From Prorocentrum cordatum (taxonomy: Eukaryota > Sar > Dinophyceae > Prorocentrales > Prorocentraceae), in the NCBI GenBank assembly GCA_963575745.1, contig CAUYUJ010019282.1:504712-568711 (forward strand): a DNA stretch of 64,000 nucleotides. The letters run 5' to 3'. The notes under the pieces were generated by a model. That model was given only the letters and a program-made list of their open reading frames with translations. It was not told the DNA's origin and did not search any database. Each line of letters starts with the position of its first letter. Positions within the stretch are counted from its first letter, which is position 1. A program made the translations under genes and the position numbers. Below, piece after piece: positions 40,975-51,199 of this stretch.

Positions 40975-41610
40975 CTAGGGATCTCTCCTGCGCGACAGCT
41001 GCATGGCGCGCAGCAGCGTGGGCAGGTGGGACTGCATCTTCTCCGCCAGGAAGTCCCTGGAGCTCTCGAGCGACGCGAAAGGGTCGTCCCTGTGCATCAC
41101 CATCGAGGACCGGTCCCACAGCACAACGCCGCGGCCGACCTGCACGACTAGCCTCCTGCAGCCCATCTCCGCTGGCTCCTCGATGATCCACACCCGCACG
41201 GCGTTGCCGAAGGCGTCCTTGAGAGCCCTCTTCAGCTCCGCCGCGATGGGCCTGAAGTCCGCTCCGATTGTGAACTCCAGCGCCACTGGCTGCGGGCCAG
41301 CCAGGCGCGGGGCGGTGCCCTCGGGCAGGCTGGAGGAACAGCTGCCGCCGCCGACGGCGCCGTGGAGGGCTGGCAAGGACCTTTCGCGCTGCATCCGCCC
41401 CTGCCCAGCCCTGCCTGGACACGCGGTGCTCGCGGACAGGTGCTGCTTGGAGGCGGTGCGAGCCAGCGGGGCATCCTGGCGGGCGGGGGGGGCGGCAGGC
41501 TGGCAAAGGCCAAGGGACTTCGAAGGGGGAGCGGGAACGGAAGGGGAGGCTGGAAACGGGATGGCACGCCGTTGTCCGTGACCGCGCGCCAAACTCGGGG
41601 GCGCGGGCAT
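40975..41610 (-). CDS. Intact 211-codon host-like ORF; possible Rdx/SelW-like fold without CxxC
   Basis: Begins at ATG 41,610 and ends at TAG 40,975. Third positions are G or C almost throughout, unlike the transposon remnants. Residues 1-105 are Pro/Ala/Ser-rich. Residues 106-211 look folded: VALEFTIGADFRPIAAELKR, then ALKDAFGNAVRVWIIEEP, then GCRRLVVQVGRGVVLWDRSS, then a Leu-rich helix. A beta-alpha-beta-beta layout with VVLWDR recalls the Rdx/SelW family of small thioredoxin-like proteins, but the usual Cys-x-x-Cys/Sec after the first strand reads Thr-Ile-Gly-Ala, so the redox centre would be absent. That assignment is tentative; the coding call is firmer. A fold-back element starts just after the stop, and a TCC run precedes the ATG. 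Confidence 0.6.
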   Translation of the reverse strand: MPAPPSLARGHGQRRAIPFPASPSVPAPPSKSLGLCQPAAPPARQDAPLARTASKQHLSASTACPGRAGQGRMQRERSLPALHGAVGGGSCSSSLPEGTAPRLAGPQPVALEFTIGADFRPIAAELKRALKDAFGNAVRVWIIEEPAEMGCRRLVVQVGRGVVLWDRSSMVMHRDDPFASLESSRDFLAEKMQSHLPTLLRAMQLSRRRDP

Positions 41611-41690
41611 CGACGTGGAGGTGGACGGGGGAGGCGGAGGAGACGGGGGGATGGAGCTGAGAGGAAGTCCTCCTCCTCCGCCTTTTCCTT

Positions 41691-41733
41691 CTCCTCCTCC
41701 TCCTCCTCCTCCTCCTCCTCCTCCTCCTCCTCC
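41691..41733. repeat. (TCC)n microsatellite
   Basis: TCC run between two minus-strand coding-like blocks. Confidence 0.93.
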
Positions 41734-41735
41734 TG

Positions 41736-42083
41736 CTACTCAGGACCTCGGAGACGGGGAGGGGAAGGGGTGCGAAGCGGGAGAGGTCGGTGGCAGGGGC
41801 AGCCCGAGGGGGAGGACGCCAAGCGCGCTGGGCGCGCCAGGAGCGCCGAGGTGCGCCAGCTGCGCTGGACGAGCCAGATTGGTGACGATATCCGAACCCT
41901 CGGCATCAGCAGCTCCCGTCGCTCCACGGCCAGCAGAGCCGCCTCTTCTTCCGAAATTTCCTTATTTGCCTCCTTCTTCAAACACCTGCACCACGTGTAC
42001 CAGTGCCTCTTCATCCGCTGTTTTGAGGCCTTCTCCTCGCACTGGGTGTCGATATTCCGCATGGAGTGCTGCGAGGAAGAATG
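41736..42083 (-). CDS. Possible upstream exon, unrecognised
   Basis: Minus frame RNIDTQCEEKASKQRMKRHW, then YTWCRCLKKEANKEISEEEA and ALLAVERRELLMPRVRISSP, ending at TAG 41,736. Mixed charged composition and mostly G/C third positions suggest coding. It lies upstream of the 41-kb ORF in sense and could belong to the same gene, separated by a TCC-containing intron. No family is recognised. Confidence 0.35.
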   Translation of the reverse strand, partial: HSSSQHSMRNIDTQCEEKASKQRMKRHWYTWCRCLKKEANKEISEEEAALLAVERRELLMPRVRISSPIWLVQRSWRTSALLARPARLASSPSGCPCHRPLPLRTPSPPRLRGPE

Positions 42084-42790
42084 AGGAAGGGAGGGAGGGA
42101 GGAAGGACCAGGAGGAGGAGCAGCAGCAGGGAGGACGAAGGAGGGGGATAAGGGAGAGGAGGAACAGGAGGAGCAGCAGCATTAGCAGAAGAATCAGACG
42201 CGTGCCCCCCCCTCCCCACCCCCCCCAGCCCCCCCCGCCACCAACGCGATGATGATACAGCGGTCGCAGCGGCGCGGCCGCAGCGGCGTCTCCTCGCGCG
42301 GGTACACCCAAGCCAGGAATTCTGGAGCTTCGATCTACCCTCCCCCTTCTGGCAAGAAGACGAAGAGGAGCACGAGGAAGACGGGGAGGAAGAATCGGAG
42401 GAGGGCGACGACGTGACGCCAACGGTGCCCGCAGGGGAGTCCACGTGAGGGGGCTCAGCGAGGCGGGGTGAGAGCGCCCAGTGCAAGCAGTCAGGTGCGG
42501 CTGCAAGAGAGAAGTATCTGGTTGGGGAACCAGCCAAGAGCTTGTGCGCACATACGTAACGTTACTACTTTCAGCAGAAGCAATGGTCGAGCGAAGGGTG
42601 GTCGCGCACAAGACGCGCACAGGACTACGTGTGCAGAGAAGTGTTTGTCCAACAGAGGTGCGAGTACGAGTCCGCCAGTGCGGCCAAGACTTCGCACAAC
42701 ACAGAGCCAACACAAGACCGCACAAGACATCCCGCACAAGACCTCGCACAAGACCACTAGGACCACTCTTTCTGATACGTATGTCATGGG
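42084..42790. other. No gene recognised
   Basis: Purine- and pyrimidine-biased stretches near 42,090-42,420, then unassigned sequence with ACAAGAC-type short repeats near 42,700-42,760. Confidence 0.5.
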
Positions 42791-42791
42791 A

Positions 42792-42957
42792 GGACAAAAA
42801 AATGCATAAGCATACCAACTCAGAGGTCCGCGCGGACTTCGTGGATAAGCGCTGGAGCCCCCTGGCAGCACAAACGGCGCCAGGGAGGGGGGCCCAGCGC
42901 CAATCCGATAAATCCGCGCGGATCTCAGAGTGTTTCTGCTTATGTCATTGTTTGTCC
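42792..42957. mobile_element. Fold-back element, copy 2
   Basis: The inverted ends GGACAAA...ATGCATAAG (left) and CTTATGTCATTGTTTGTCC (right) enclose arms CAGAGGTCCGCGCGGACTT and AATCCGCGCGGATCTCAGAG. It matches copy 1 over both arms, while the centres differ. No target duplication is clear. Confidence 0.75.
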
Positions 42958-43214
42958 CCCAGGGCAACACTCAAGAACTGATGCACATGCTTTCATGCAC
43001 CATCGACCTAGCCGTGGGGTGCCAACTCAGAGGCGGCCTCTAGCGCTGCCAAGCTCCGCGATATTGGTTTCCCTGAGGCTTTGCTCGGGTTTCCGTGTCT
43101 TGTTCATTGGGCTCCCCGGTCCGCTCTCGGTTCCCAGGTCCTGTTCCTTGCATTTTTCTTCTGGTAGTCCCTAGTCTTGTTCCTTCGGTTCCCCGGTCGC
43201 TGCACTGCCCAGCA

Positions 43215-43475
43215 ATGCCAATCACTGCTGAGCAACGAGAAGCAGTGCCGGTAAATACCAAGCACGAACCAAACAATGCTCAGCAACGACAAACAACGCC
43301 AAACAATATAGGAAATGCGAAGCAGTGCCAATCAATGCCAATCGATGCCAAGCAATGCGAAACAACATCAAACAATGCCCAGTAACGCCAAGCAATGTCA
43401 AGCAGCGACAAACAATCGCAAGCAATGCCAAGCAATGCCAACCAATAACGAGCAGTGCTTGGTGTGGTGCGATCG
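43215..43475. repeat. CAAGCAATGC 10-bp minisatellite (M3), first block
   Basis: Degenerate tandem CAAGCAATGC / CAAACAATGC units, giving Gln/Ala/Met/Pro/Ser/Asn-rich frames that are not genes. Confidence 0.92.
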
Positions 43476-43479
43476 AATT

Positions 43480-43780
43480 CTGATAGCTCAGCATAAACTC
43501 ACGTGTGACACGCTGGAGTCGGATTGGCCAGCCTACGCTAACCAGTGACACCCGCAGGCCTCAGAATTCCCTCATAGGGTGAGTCGCTGTGTTGCGCAGC
43601 GATTTGGTTCCTGCAGCACGGTGCCTTGTATCCGTGTCGAGGCTTCAAAAACAGATACTGGTGTGCCGTCGCCCGAGGGCGACCGCGCGGGTGCGAGCCC
43701 GCAAGGTCTGCAAAGCAACGCTAGCTTTGTGATAGAAACCTGTGGGTGCAGGGTTCCGATTCAGCAAAGGCGGCGCCCAA
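43480..43780. other. No gene recognised
   Basis: Non-repetitive spacer between M3 and the GTTGCCC repeats; only short open frames. Confidence 0.5.
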
Positions 43781-43905
43781 CGGGTTGCCCGTTGTCCACC
43801 TGCACGGCGGCCCCCAGCGTTGCCTAGGGTTCCTCGCAGTTGCCCGGGTTTGCCCAGGGTTGCCCAGTCGGCCCCTGGCGTTGTTCGGGGTTGCCTGGGG
43901 TTGTC
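43781..43905. repeat. GTTGCCCAGG 10-bp repeats
   Basis: Degenerate units such as GTTGCCCGGG, TTTGCCCAGG and GTTGCCTGGG, period about 10 bp, immediately before the second M3 block. Confidence 0.8.
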
Positions 43906-43914
43906 AGTAAAACA

Positions 43915-44365
43915 CCTATGCCAAGCAACGCCAAGCAATGCCAGTCAATGCCAGTCAATTGAGTCAAAAGCAATGCCAGTCAATACCAGGTAACGCCAGA
44001 CAACGCAAGGTGATGCAAAGCGTCGCCAAGCAACGCCAAGAAACGCCAACCAACGAAAAACAATGCAAACCAATGCCGAACCATGCCCAGCAATGCCAGG
44101 CGATGCCAAAACAATGCCTAGCACTGCCAAGCAGCGCAAGACAGCGTCATGGAATGCCACGCAACGCCAAGCAACGTCAAGCAACGCAAAGCAATACCAA
44201 GCAACGCCAAACAATGCCAAGCGATGCCACGCGATGCCAAGCAACACCAAGCAATCCAATGCAACGCCAATCAACGATCAGAAGAAGTGGCGGGCAATTT
44301 CAAGCAACGACATGCAATGCAAAGCAACGCCCAGCAATGCCAAGCAATACTTGCCATTGCATAGA
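43915..44365. repeat. CAAGCAATGC 10-bp minisatellite (M3), second block
   Basis: About 45 degenerate copies of CAAGCAATGC / CAAGCAACGC. Confidence 0.93.
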
Positions 44366-44570
44366 TCTGACATGCATTGCTCAGAACTGTTCCAAGTTTC
44401 TTTGGCAGAAAGAAAAGCCAGGAGGGAGAAGAAAACAGGACAGGATAAGAAGGCAGGAGAAACAATAAGGGAAACGACAAGGCAGGAGGACGAAGCGAGG
44501 GGGAGGAGCACCACGAGAGGAACAACATCAGCTGTTGGTCCCGCCTGTCGCCATACAGGACCCCTGATGA
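44366..44570. other. Purine-rich spacer
   Basis: A/G-rich plus strand with no gene. Confidence 0.5.
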
Positions 44571-45075
44571 TGCTCCCTCCCCCCTTCTCCCTCCCTCCAT
44601 TCCTCCCTCCTCCCCTCTCCCCCCCTCTGTCCCATTTTTCCATTCCCTCGTCTGCTCTCCTTCTACCCTTTTATCATCCCATCTCTTCCGATTCTGTGCC
44701 CGGCCTGCCCGCCCCTCCTCCCCAGAATGGTCTACGTCGATGACCGAGAACAACTCGTTGATCTCCGTCCTCGGGCGCACTCTATTCTGCTTCCTTCCCG
44801 ATCCTGCTCATCCACCTCCCCTTCCTCCCGCTCCTCCTCGGCAGCCTCGTCCTGTTCCTCCGCCTTCCCCCCTCCTCCTCCTCCTCCTCCTCCTCCTCTT
44901 CCTCCTCCTTCCGCCTCCTCCACCTCGTCATGATGCTGCTCTCCACCTTCTTCCACCGCCTGATAGTTTCCCTCCGCCTCCTCCTTCGCCTCCTTCTCCT
45001 ACCCCTCCACCAGCGGTCAGTGTTTCCTGTGTTCTCGTGTTTTCCCTCTATATTTCTCTCTCTGTCTTTCTTTCT

Positions 45076-45106
<31 letters not shown>

Positions 45107-45110
45107 TTTC
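44571..45110. repeat. CT-rich tract with (TCC)n and (CT)13
   Basis: CCTCC/TCCTCC repeats, a TCC run at about 44,870-44,905 and (CT)13 at 45,081-45,106. Confidence 0.85.
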
Positions 45111-45451
45111 CCTCCCTCGCACCTCCCGCGGAAGGGTGTGGCATCGCTTTGGAGGAGTAGACCACCAGGACGGCAAAGTCATCCGACGCACGGGAGCACG
45201 GGCCATCTCAACGGCCGATCAACCAAAGTGATCAGGTGGTGTGGTGAGGCAAGAAGCGTTTGGAATCAATACTGTAACACAGCCAACCATTAAGGAGTTT
45301 GCCCGATTCGGGATGCCAGCCCCCCCTGATGGCGGCAATGTTATGTTTATGTCTGTACCTGGTAGAGGCCTGCTCAGATGGGCCAGGACACGGACCCTCG
45401 AGCCGACAATTAGCCACTCGACCTTGGGCCGCCTGGAATTATCCACAATCG
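45111..45451. other. No gene recognised
   Basis: Mixed composition; short frames only. Confidence 0.5.
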
Positions 45452-46419
45452 TTAGCCATCGCGAAAATCTACCAAAAAACAACGCTCGAAAGTCGGGCGT
45501 GCGAAAGATCTCATGCCGGCCTCATAAGACAAAGATCTGGACTGATGGCACAGCACCTCCAGCACCACGTCGCCCTCAGCCAAGATACGTCGGCAGAAGC
45601 CAATCGACTGCTGGATGGATTTGGAAAGTCGGGAAGCAGGCAGCGCGTCACTCATGTCATCCTGGTTGTTTCCATGCCTGACCCGTCGCTTCGCCCTGAG
45701 CAGCGCCTGCTCGATTTCCGGCACAACAAGCTCCCATGCGCATCGCTACTCATCATTACCCACGGGCATCACAATATCCGTCGTGTCTTGCCAAGCGATC
45801 GGTATTCTCAAACATCCACCGCGCGGACCCTGAGTGAACGGGAACACGTAGCCACGCCTTCCGAGGTCCGCCCAGCGCGATTGTTACGCGCATGTGAGCG
45901 CGCACGTGCAGGCTGATCGACAGACGGGACGCGAACTCCGTCGCCAATCTCGATGACATGGCCAGACAATCATATTCGCGCCAACATCCGTACAGCTTGT
46001 GGCGCGACATGTAGCGCGCCAACGTTAAGAGCACGCCCTGGCTGTCCTGATCCAACACCACTGAATCATTGAAACCTGCAGATACAGCAAAGATCCCATC
46101 GCGCACCCCCACGCGCAATGCTGGACGCCACCGCTATCTCATCAAAAAGAACTGCGGATTCAAGCCCTGCGGGCATCGCGGCCGAGACGCAGGCAGCCGC
46201 AAGAACAGCGACTCCGGATGATGATCCTTCCTTCACCGCTCGCACCGCCGGACCACACGCACCACGATGCCCAACCTGTTTACAGCATCTCGAGCGCGGG
46301 CCCACGCCGTCTACGCACGCGGCGGCGATCTGCCCCTTCGACAAAATAAAACGCTGAAGTGCGATATGCTGACCGGCAACATGAAAGCACGCCCGGCGAT
46401 TCGTTGACTGCAAACCCAA
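45452..46419 (-). pseudogene. Unrecognised degenerate coding block
   Basis: Coding-like stretches in successive frames: LESAVLFDEIAVASSIA, then GIFAVSAGFNDSVVLDQDSQ, LLTLARYMSRHKLYGCWREY, RLATEFASRLSISLHVRAHM and, after a shift near 45,830, YRCAWELVVPEIEQALLRAK, SKSIQQSIGFCRRILAEGDV and FARPTFERCFLVDFRDG. Amino-acid composition is balanced and hydrophobic residues are spaced as in folded proteins. At least two frameshifts are needed. I do not recognise the family; it may be a transposon protein. Confidence 0.4.
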
Positions 46420-46846
46420 GATGAGCCTGCCTCTCTGACGGGGGCTGCCCTGGGTCGGTCAGCTGGTCCAGGTTGCGAGATGCCCGCGGCCGCCGAACGT
46501 TCAGCGGTCTGCATCCTGGCCCCTTTTTCGTCTCGCCATCTGAAATCCCATGCGTCGCCCAGCCCGACTTCAGGTCACGCGAGGGAAGGGTCCCAGATGC
46601 CCTCGGGCAAGGAAAACTTGGCCGCGGCTCGTTTCTGCGACGGGGCCTATCGGTTAGCATATGACCTAGAGAAAAGACGTTTCGCCATCATGTTCGCACG
46701 GCGCGCAGCCTCTCCCGATCGCTTCGGAAGTGACTGCTCAACTCCGAAAAAGAAGCAGCAGGCCGCGGACCGCCTCGCAAAATGACTCCGCCGACTTTCC
46801 ACATGTCTTGCGCGAAGAGATGTCGTGGACAACGCCCAAAATCTCA

Positions 46847-47453
<607 letters not shown>

Positions 47454-47530
47454 ATTGTTGTTGTTGTCGTAGTAATAATAGTTGTGGTGGTAATAATGGT
47501 GGTAATAATGGTGGCACTGGTAGTAATAGT

Positions 47531-48060
47531 AAGTGCCCTCACACGGTTCGCGGCCCCGTACGGAGCTCCACCGAAACCTCCAGTGGTTGCGTCTGCATGC
47601 GCCCCGCGCCCATGTCGGCACACCTCACACGCTTCGCGGCCACCAACGGATCCCCACCGAGGCCCCACTGGCTGCGTCCACATGCGCCCCGCGCCCATGT
47701 CGGCACGGCCCTCGCACGGCTCGCGACCCCACAAGGCGTTCCACCGAAGGCCCCGGTGGCTGCGCGCGCCCACATGCGCCCTTCGCCCATGCAAACACAG
47801 TTTCCACGCGGTTCGTGGCCCCATAGGGAGCCCCACCGACGGCTTCAATGGCTTCGCTCGCGTGCCCCCGCCGCGCCCGTTTCGGCAAACCCCCCATGCG
47901 CTTCGTGGCCCCGCAAGGCGCTACGCCGAAGGCCTCAGCGGCTGCGCCCGCGCGCGCCCGCCACAACCACTCCGGCACAACCCTCACGCGCTTCGTGGCC
48001 CCATAGGGAGCTCCACCGAAGGTCGCAATGGCGCCGCCCGCATGCCCCCGCCGCATGGTC
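47531..48060 (+). repeat. ~86-bp minisatellite, six copies
   Basis: Units contain CGCTTCGTGGCCCCATAGGGAG, CACCGAAGG and GCATGCGCCCCGCGCCCATG. The period is close to a multiple of three in places, so frames stay open and mimic a repetitive Pro/Arg protein. Confidence 0.88.
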
Positions 48061-48730
48061 GGAGCGCTTCGCCAAGAAAATTCTCTGCAGCCGCATCGGG
48101 CGCCATCGGGGATGAGGCCGGGCCGCGTGCGCCACGACCGCGGAGGGCAGTGCCCGCAACTGGAGTAGTAGAGGTACTCACCCTGGGCGCTCCAGCCGAT
48201 TCGAAGTGCAGGGATCCGTCACCGCCCTATATGATAGCACTAATGACGCGTCGAGAATTTCAGTGGGCTCCGGGCGACCAAGATCGGGCCGCAGACATGA
48301 CAAACGTGACCCGATTCCTGGTGCCGCCGCCCTCGCCCCACTAGGAGTAGCCGTGCACGAAGTCGATTAACCTTGGACTACATATACCCACGTTCTGCGC
48401 GTGGCGTAGCGCCGTCCGCAAAGCACTCCAATGATTACCTATTCCCGCGCCTATCAACTCGATGTGGTTGTCCAATTCGTGAACGCGTGCTCGAGTTCTG
48501 CATTCGTCAAAGGATGCTCCAACGTCGCCGAACCCGTCATCAACACCACCCAGCTGCATAGACTCATCAGGCCGTCACAAGTCAATTCAAGTGCGCCTTG
48601 CACCAGACGGTGCGTGACCAGCCCAAGCCTTCACCGCGCGCCCCCACACTCTGACTCGAGCTGCACCACCGTCTCGGTGGAAGTAGGCAGCGAGTCGTTC
48701 GCAGGAGCCGGCGACCTCGAGACAGTCATT
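48061..48730 (-). other. Downstream of the LINE 3 RT, unassigned
   Basis: A minus frame GASFDECRTRARVHELDNHI, IELIGAGIGNHWSALRTALR (48,559-48,341) is coding-like and may be the tail of the same element. No family is recognised. Confidence 0.35.
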
Positions 48731-48732
48731 TC

Positions 48733-49551
48733 AAACCAGATGGCCCCATGTCTGCCTCGGTCTGCCCCTCTTTCTCGGGCCGGCGATCTTCCGCAGCTCC
48801 AGGGTGCCCGGTTCAAACACCGAGCGTCGCACAGGGTCTCGGCAGGGTCGGCGCGCTAATTGGCCCATGAATATCATCTGCCGCCTCGCGAGGTCGTCGC
48901 TGAGCTTCGTCTGGCCAGCGATCCCAAGCACGGTGGCGTTCGACACTCTACTGATGTATGCCAGGCGCACTGTGCAAATCCTTCTGATACATCGATTTTG
49001 GAAGCCGTCCAAAAGTCGGCGTTCGGCCTTGATCAGACACGCCGTGAAGGGAGCGTACATTAATTTGGACACAGCGCATACACTGAGGATGTGGAGTTTC
49101 TGTTCCCCCGTCAGCGAAGCGTGCGACCAAATCGTGTGTAGTACTCTGAAGTCTTGCATTGCTGCTCCGATCCTGCGGGACAATTCCAACACGCATCTTC
49201 CGTCGGCAGAGATCGACGTGCCCAAGTCGGCGATGGTATGCTCATTGGCGATAGGAGCGCCAGCGTTGTCCGAGATGCAGCCATTTGTGCGCACCTTCAT
49301 CAGCTCCAAACTCCACCTTCTTCCAGCTGAATTGCAAACCGTAGTTTGCCCCGAGCTTCTCCACGCATGTCATCAGCTCCTGCACGGCCTCTGCGCTGGC
49401 GCCGAGCAACAGCGTGAAGCACCGTGTCATCCGCGTAGACAAGATCTCGGACCAGCTGTTCTGCAACAGGTTGGCCTCGTCTTCGGCGAAACTCTCTGTG
49501 AGCATCTTGATGTGGGCTTGAGCTTGACGGAACTTTGACGACATGTTTCAT
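48733..49551 (-). pseudogene. LINE 3 reverse transcriptase fragment
   Basis: Sense order: LVYADDTVLHAV with an intact Tyr-Ala-Asp-Asp (49,426-49,437), then in another frame LGANYGLQFSWKKVEF, then DLGTSISADGRCVLELSRRI, QDFRVLHTIWSHASLTGEQK and the thumb region RRLLDGFQNRCIRRIC to DPVRRSVFEPGTLELRK. This is the palm and thumb of a non-LTR reverse transcriptase, of a type different from LINEs 1 and 2, which carry RNase H. The 5' part of the RT is missing or unrecognisable upstream of 49,551, and two frameshifts are needed. Confidence 0.8.
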
Positions 49552-49559
49552 GGTGTAGC

Positions 49560-50930
49560 AACCGCTCTGAAACTAGTGCTGGGTGGAGCTGGCATTTTCT
49601 AGCTATGGAAGCATGCTGCTTTGCTGCGCTTGCAACTCCAACATTACTCTCGCGTAGCCACTCGCCTCGTGCCAGGCAGCGTTTGCAGAGCCACGTCCTG
49701 CCATCACCGTTCACGTGAATCTTGGGCGGCTGGATCCTGCGATGCGTGGCCAGCAGTATCAAGTCGAGCTGCTTGCGCAACCCGCTGCGGGCCTCGGCAC
49801 ATTGCCTCCTTCCTCAGGCGGCGATGCCAAGGAGGGGACCTGTCTCGGGCCGTCGCGCGCCGCGGGCGCCGCGCCCGCCACAGGGCCAACGGCTGCGGGC
49901 TGAGCTGCAAGCCACCTGCTTGAGAGGAGTGGAAGGAAGGAAGAAGGGGAGGAGGGGCAGGATGGAGGAGGGAGGAGGACTGGAGGTCGCAGCAGGACTC
50001 TCCTGGCGTCGGCCAGGCAAGCGGAAAAAGAGGACCGAGAGAAGGGAGGCGACAGGAGGGGGGTCATCATCCCATCCTCCTTATCATCCTTTTCCTCCTC
50101 ACCGTCGTCTTCTCTCTCCCCCAATTCATCGTCCTCATCATCGCCGTGAGGGCGAGAAGGGGGGAAATAGGAATGGCACGGGGAAAGGGACGGGGACGAG
50201 GCCACAGAAGAGGAACAGGAACAAAACGAGGAGAGAGACCGGGAGGAGGACGAGTAACATGAGGAAGCGGCGGCGGAAGCAGATGCGGAGGCGGAGGCGG
50301 ACGAGAGCCGAAGAGAGGATCATCCTCCCCTCGGCAGTCCTTGCCAGGCCAGAGTCGGGGCTGAACTTCTTGATGAAGGTCGCAAACTCTGCCCTGAATG
50401 CACGGTGAGGTGGGTGCAGGGACAGGCGTCCCCCTCTCCAGGGGACCCCGGAAGCCTCTAGAGTCCCCAAAGGTCCCTGGCGGTTCCCAGAGGACTCCAA
50501 AGGACTTCGTATGTTCAAGGCAGAAAACATACGTCAAGTAACACTTATCACCGATCCATCGACGACGACATCGCAAACGCAGGCTCACATGTTCTTTCAG
50601 CGCAAGCAAGTTGGCAGACCCACTGGGTGAGGAGGGGATCGAGCATTCCTCTTTCCTTCACCCTGTTTCATCCTTCCTCCCCTTTCTTCGTTCGTCCCCC
50701 CTCTCCCTCCTCCTCCTCCAACTCCTCCTCCCTCTGTCCTTCCCTCCTTTCCTCCTTCCCTCCCTTCTCTGTCCACCTTCCTCCGCACCGCAACCGCACA
50801 GCCTCAGCATCACCTACCAGGATGACGATATCCGACTGACGCCAGCGCAAGGCACCGAACGGAGTCGCGCCACGCAACGCCTCACGGCCGCCGGCCACGC
50901 GGCTGACCCCGACCGAGGGACTGCCTACAC
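49560..50930. other. Low-complexity, purine/pyrimidine-biased; no gene
   Basis: GAGG/AGGA-rich plus strand to about 50,330 and CTCC-rich stretch at 50,640-50,780. A short Cys-containing minus frame near 49,720 may be LINE 3 debris. Nothing else is supported. Confidence 0.5.
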
Positions 50931-50937
50931 TACCAGC

Positions 50938-51077
50938 ACCACGACGCTGCACTGGAGTGCTACCAGACTGGGCTTAAGACGCGGGCCGCCCAGGAACAGT
51001 CAGGACTCCGTCTGGACATACTCTAAAGAGAACAGACGTCTTGGGTCGACCTTCATCAAGCCCGATCGCAATCTGGG
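50938..51077 (+). repeat. Dispersed repeat D, plus copy
   Basis: Matches the minus-strand sequence of 5027-5163. The open frame continues as GSTFIKPDRNLGVSPHASHQ and to a stop at 51,195, so the coding-like part extends beyond the aligned segment. Confidence 0.7.
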
Positions 51078-51199
51078 AGTTTCTCCCCATGCAAGCCACC
51101 AGGTGCGCGTCGATGCTCACCGATTGTACACCACTGCTAACCTCTCCGTTATGAATGCGCTGCGTGATCTGCTGGCGATTGTTCCGTGTGCCTAACACT

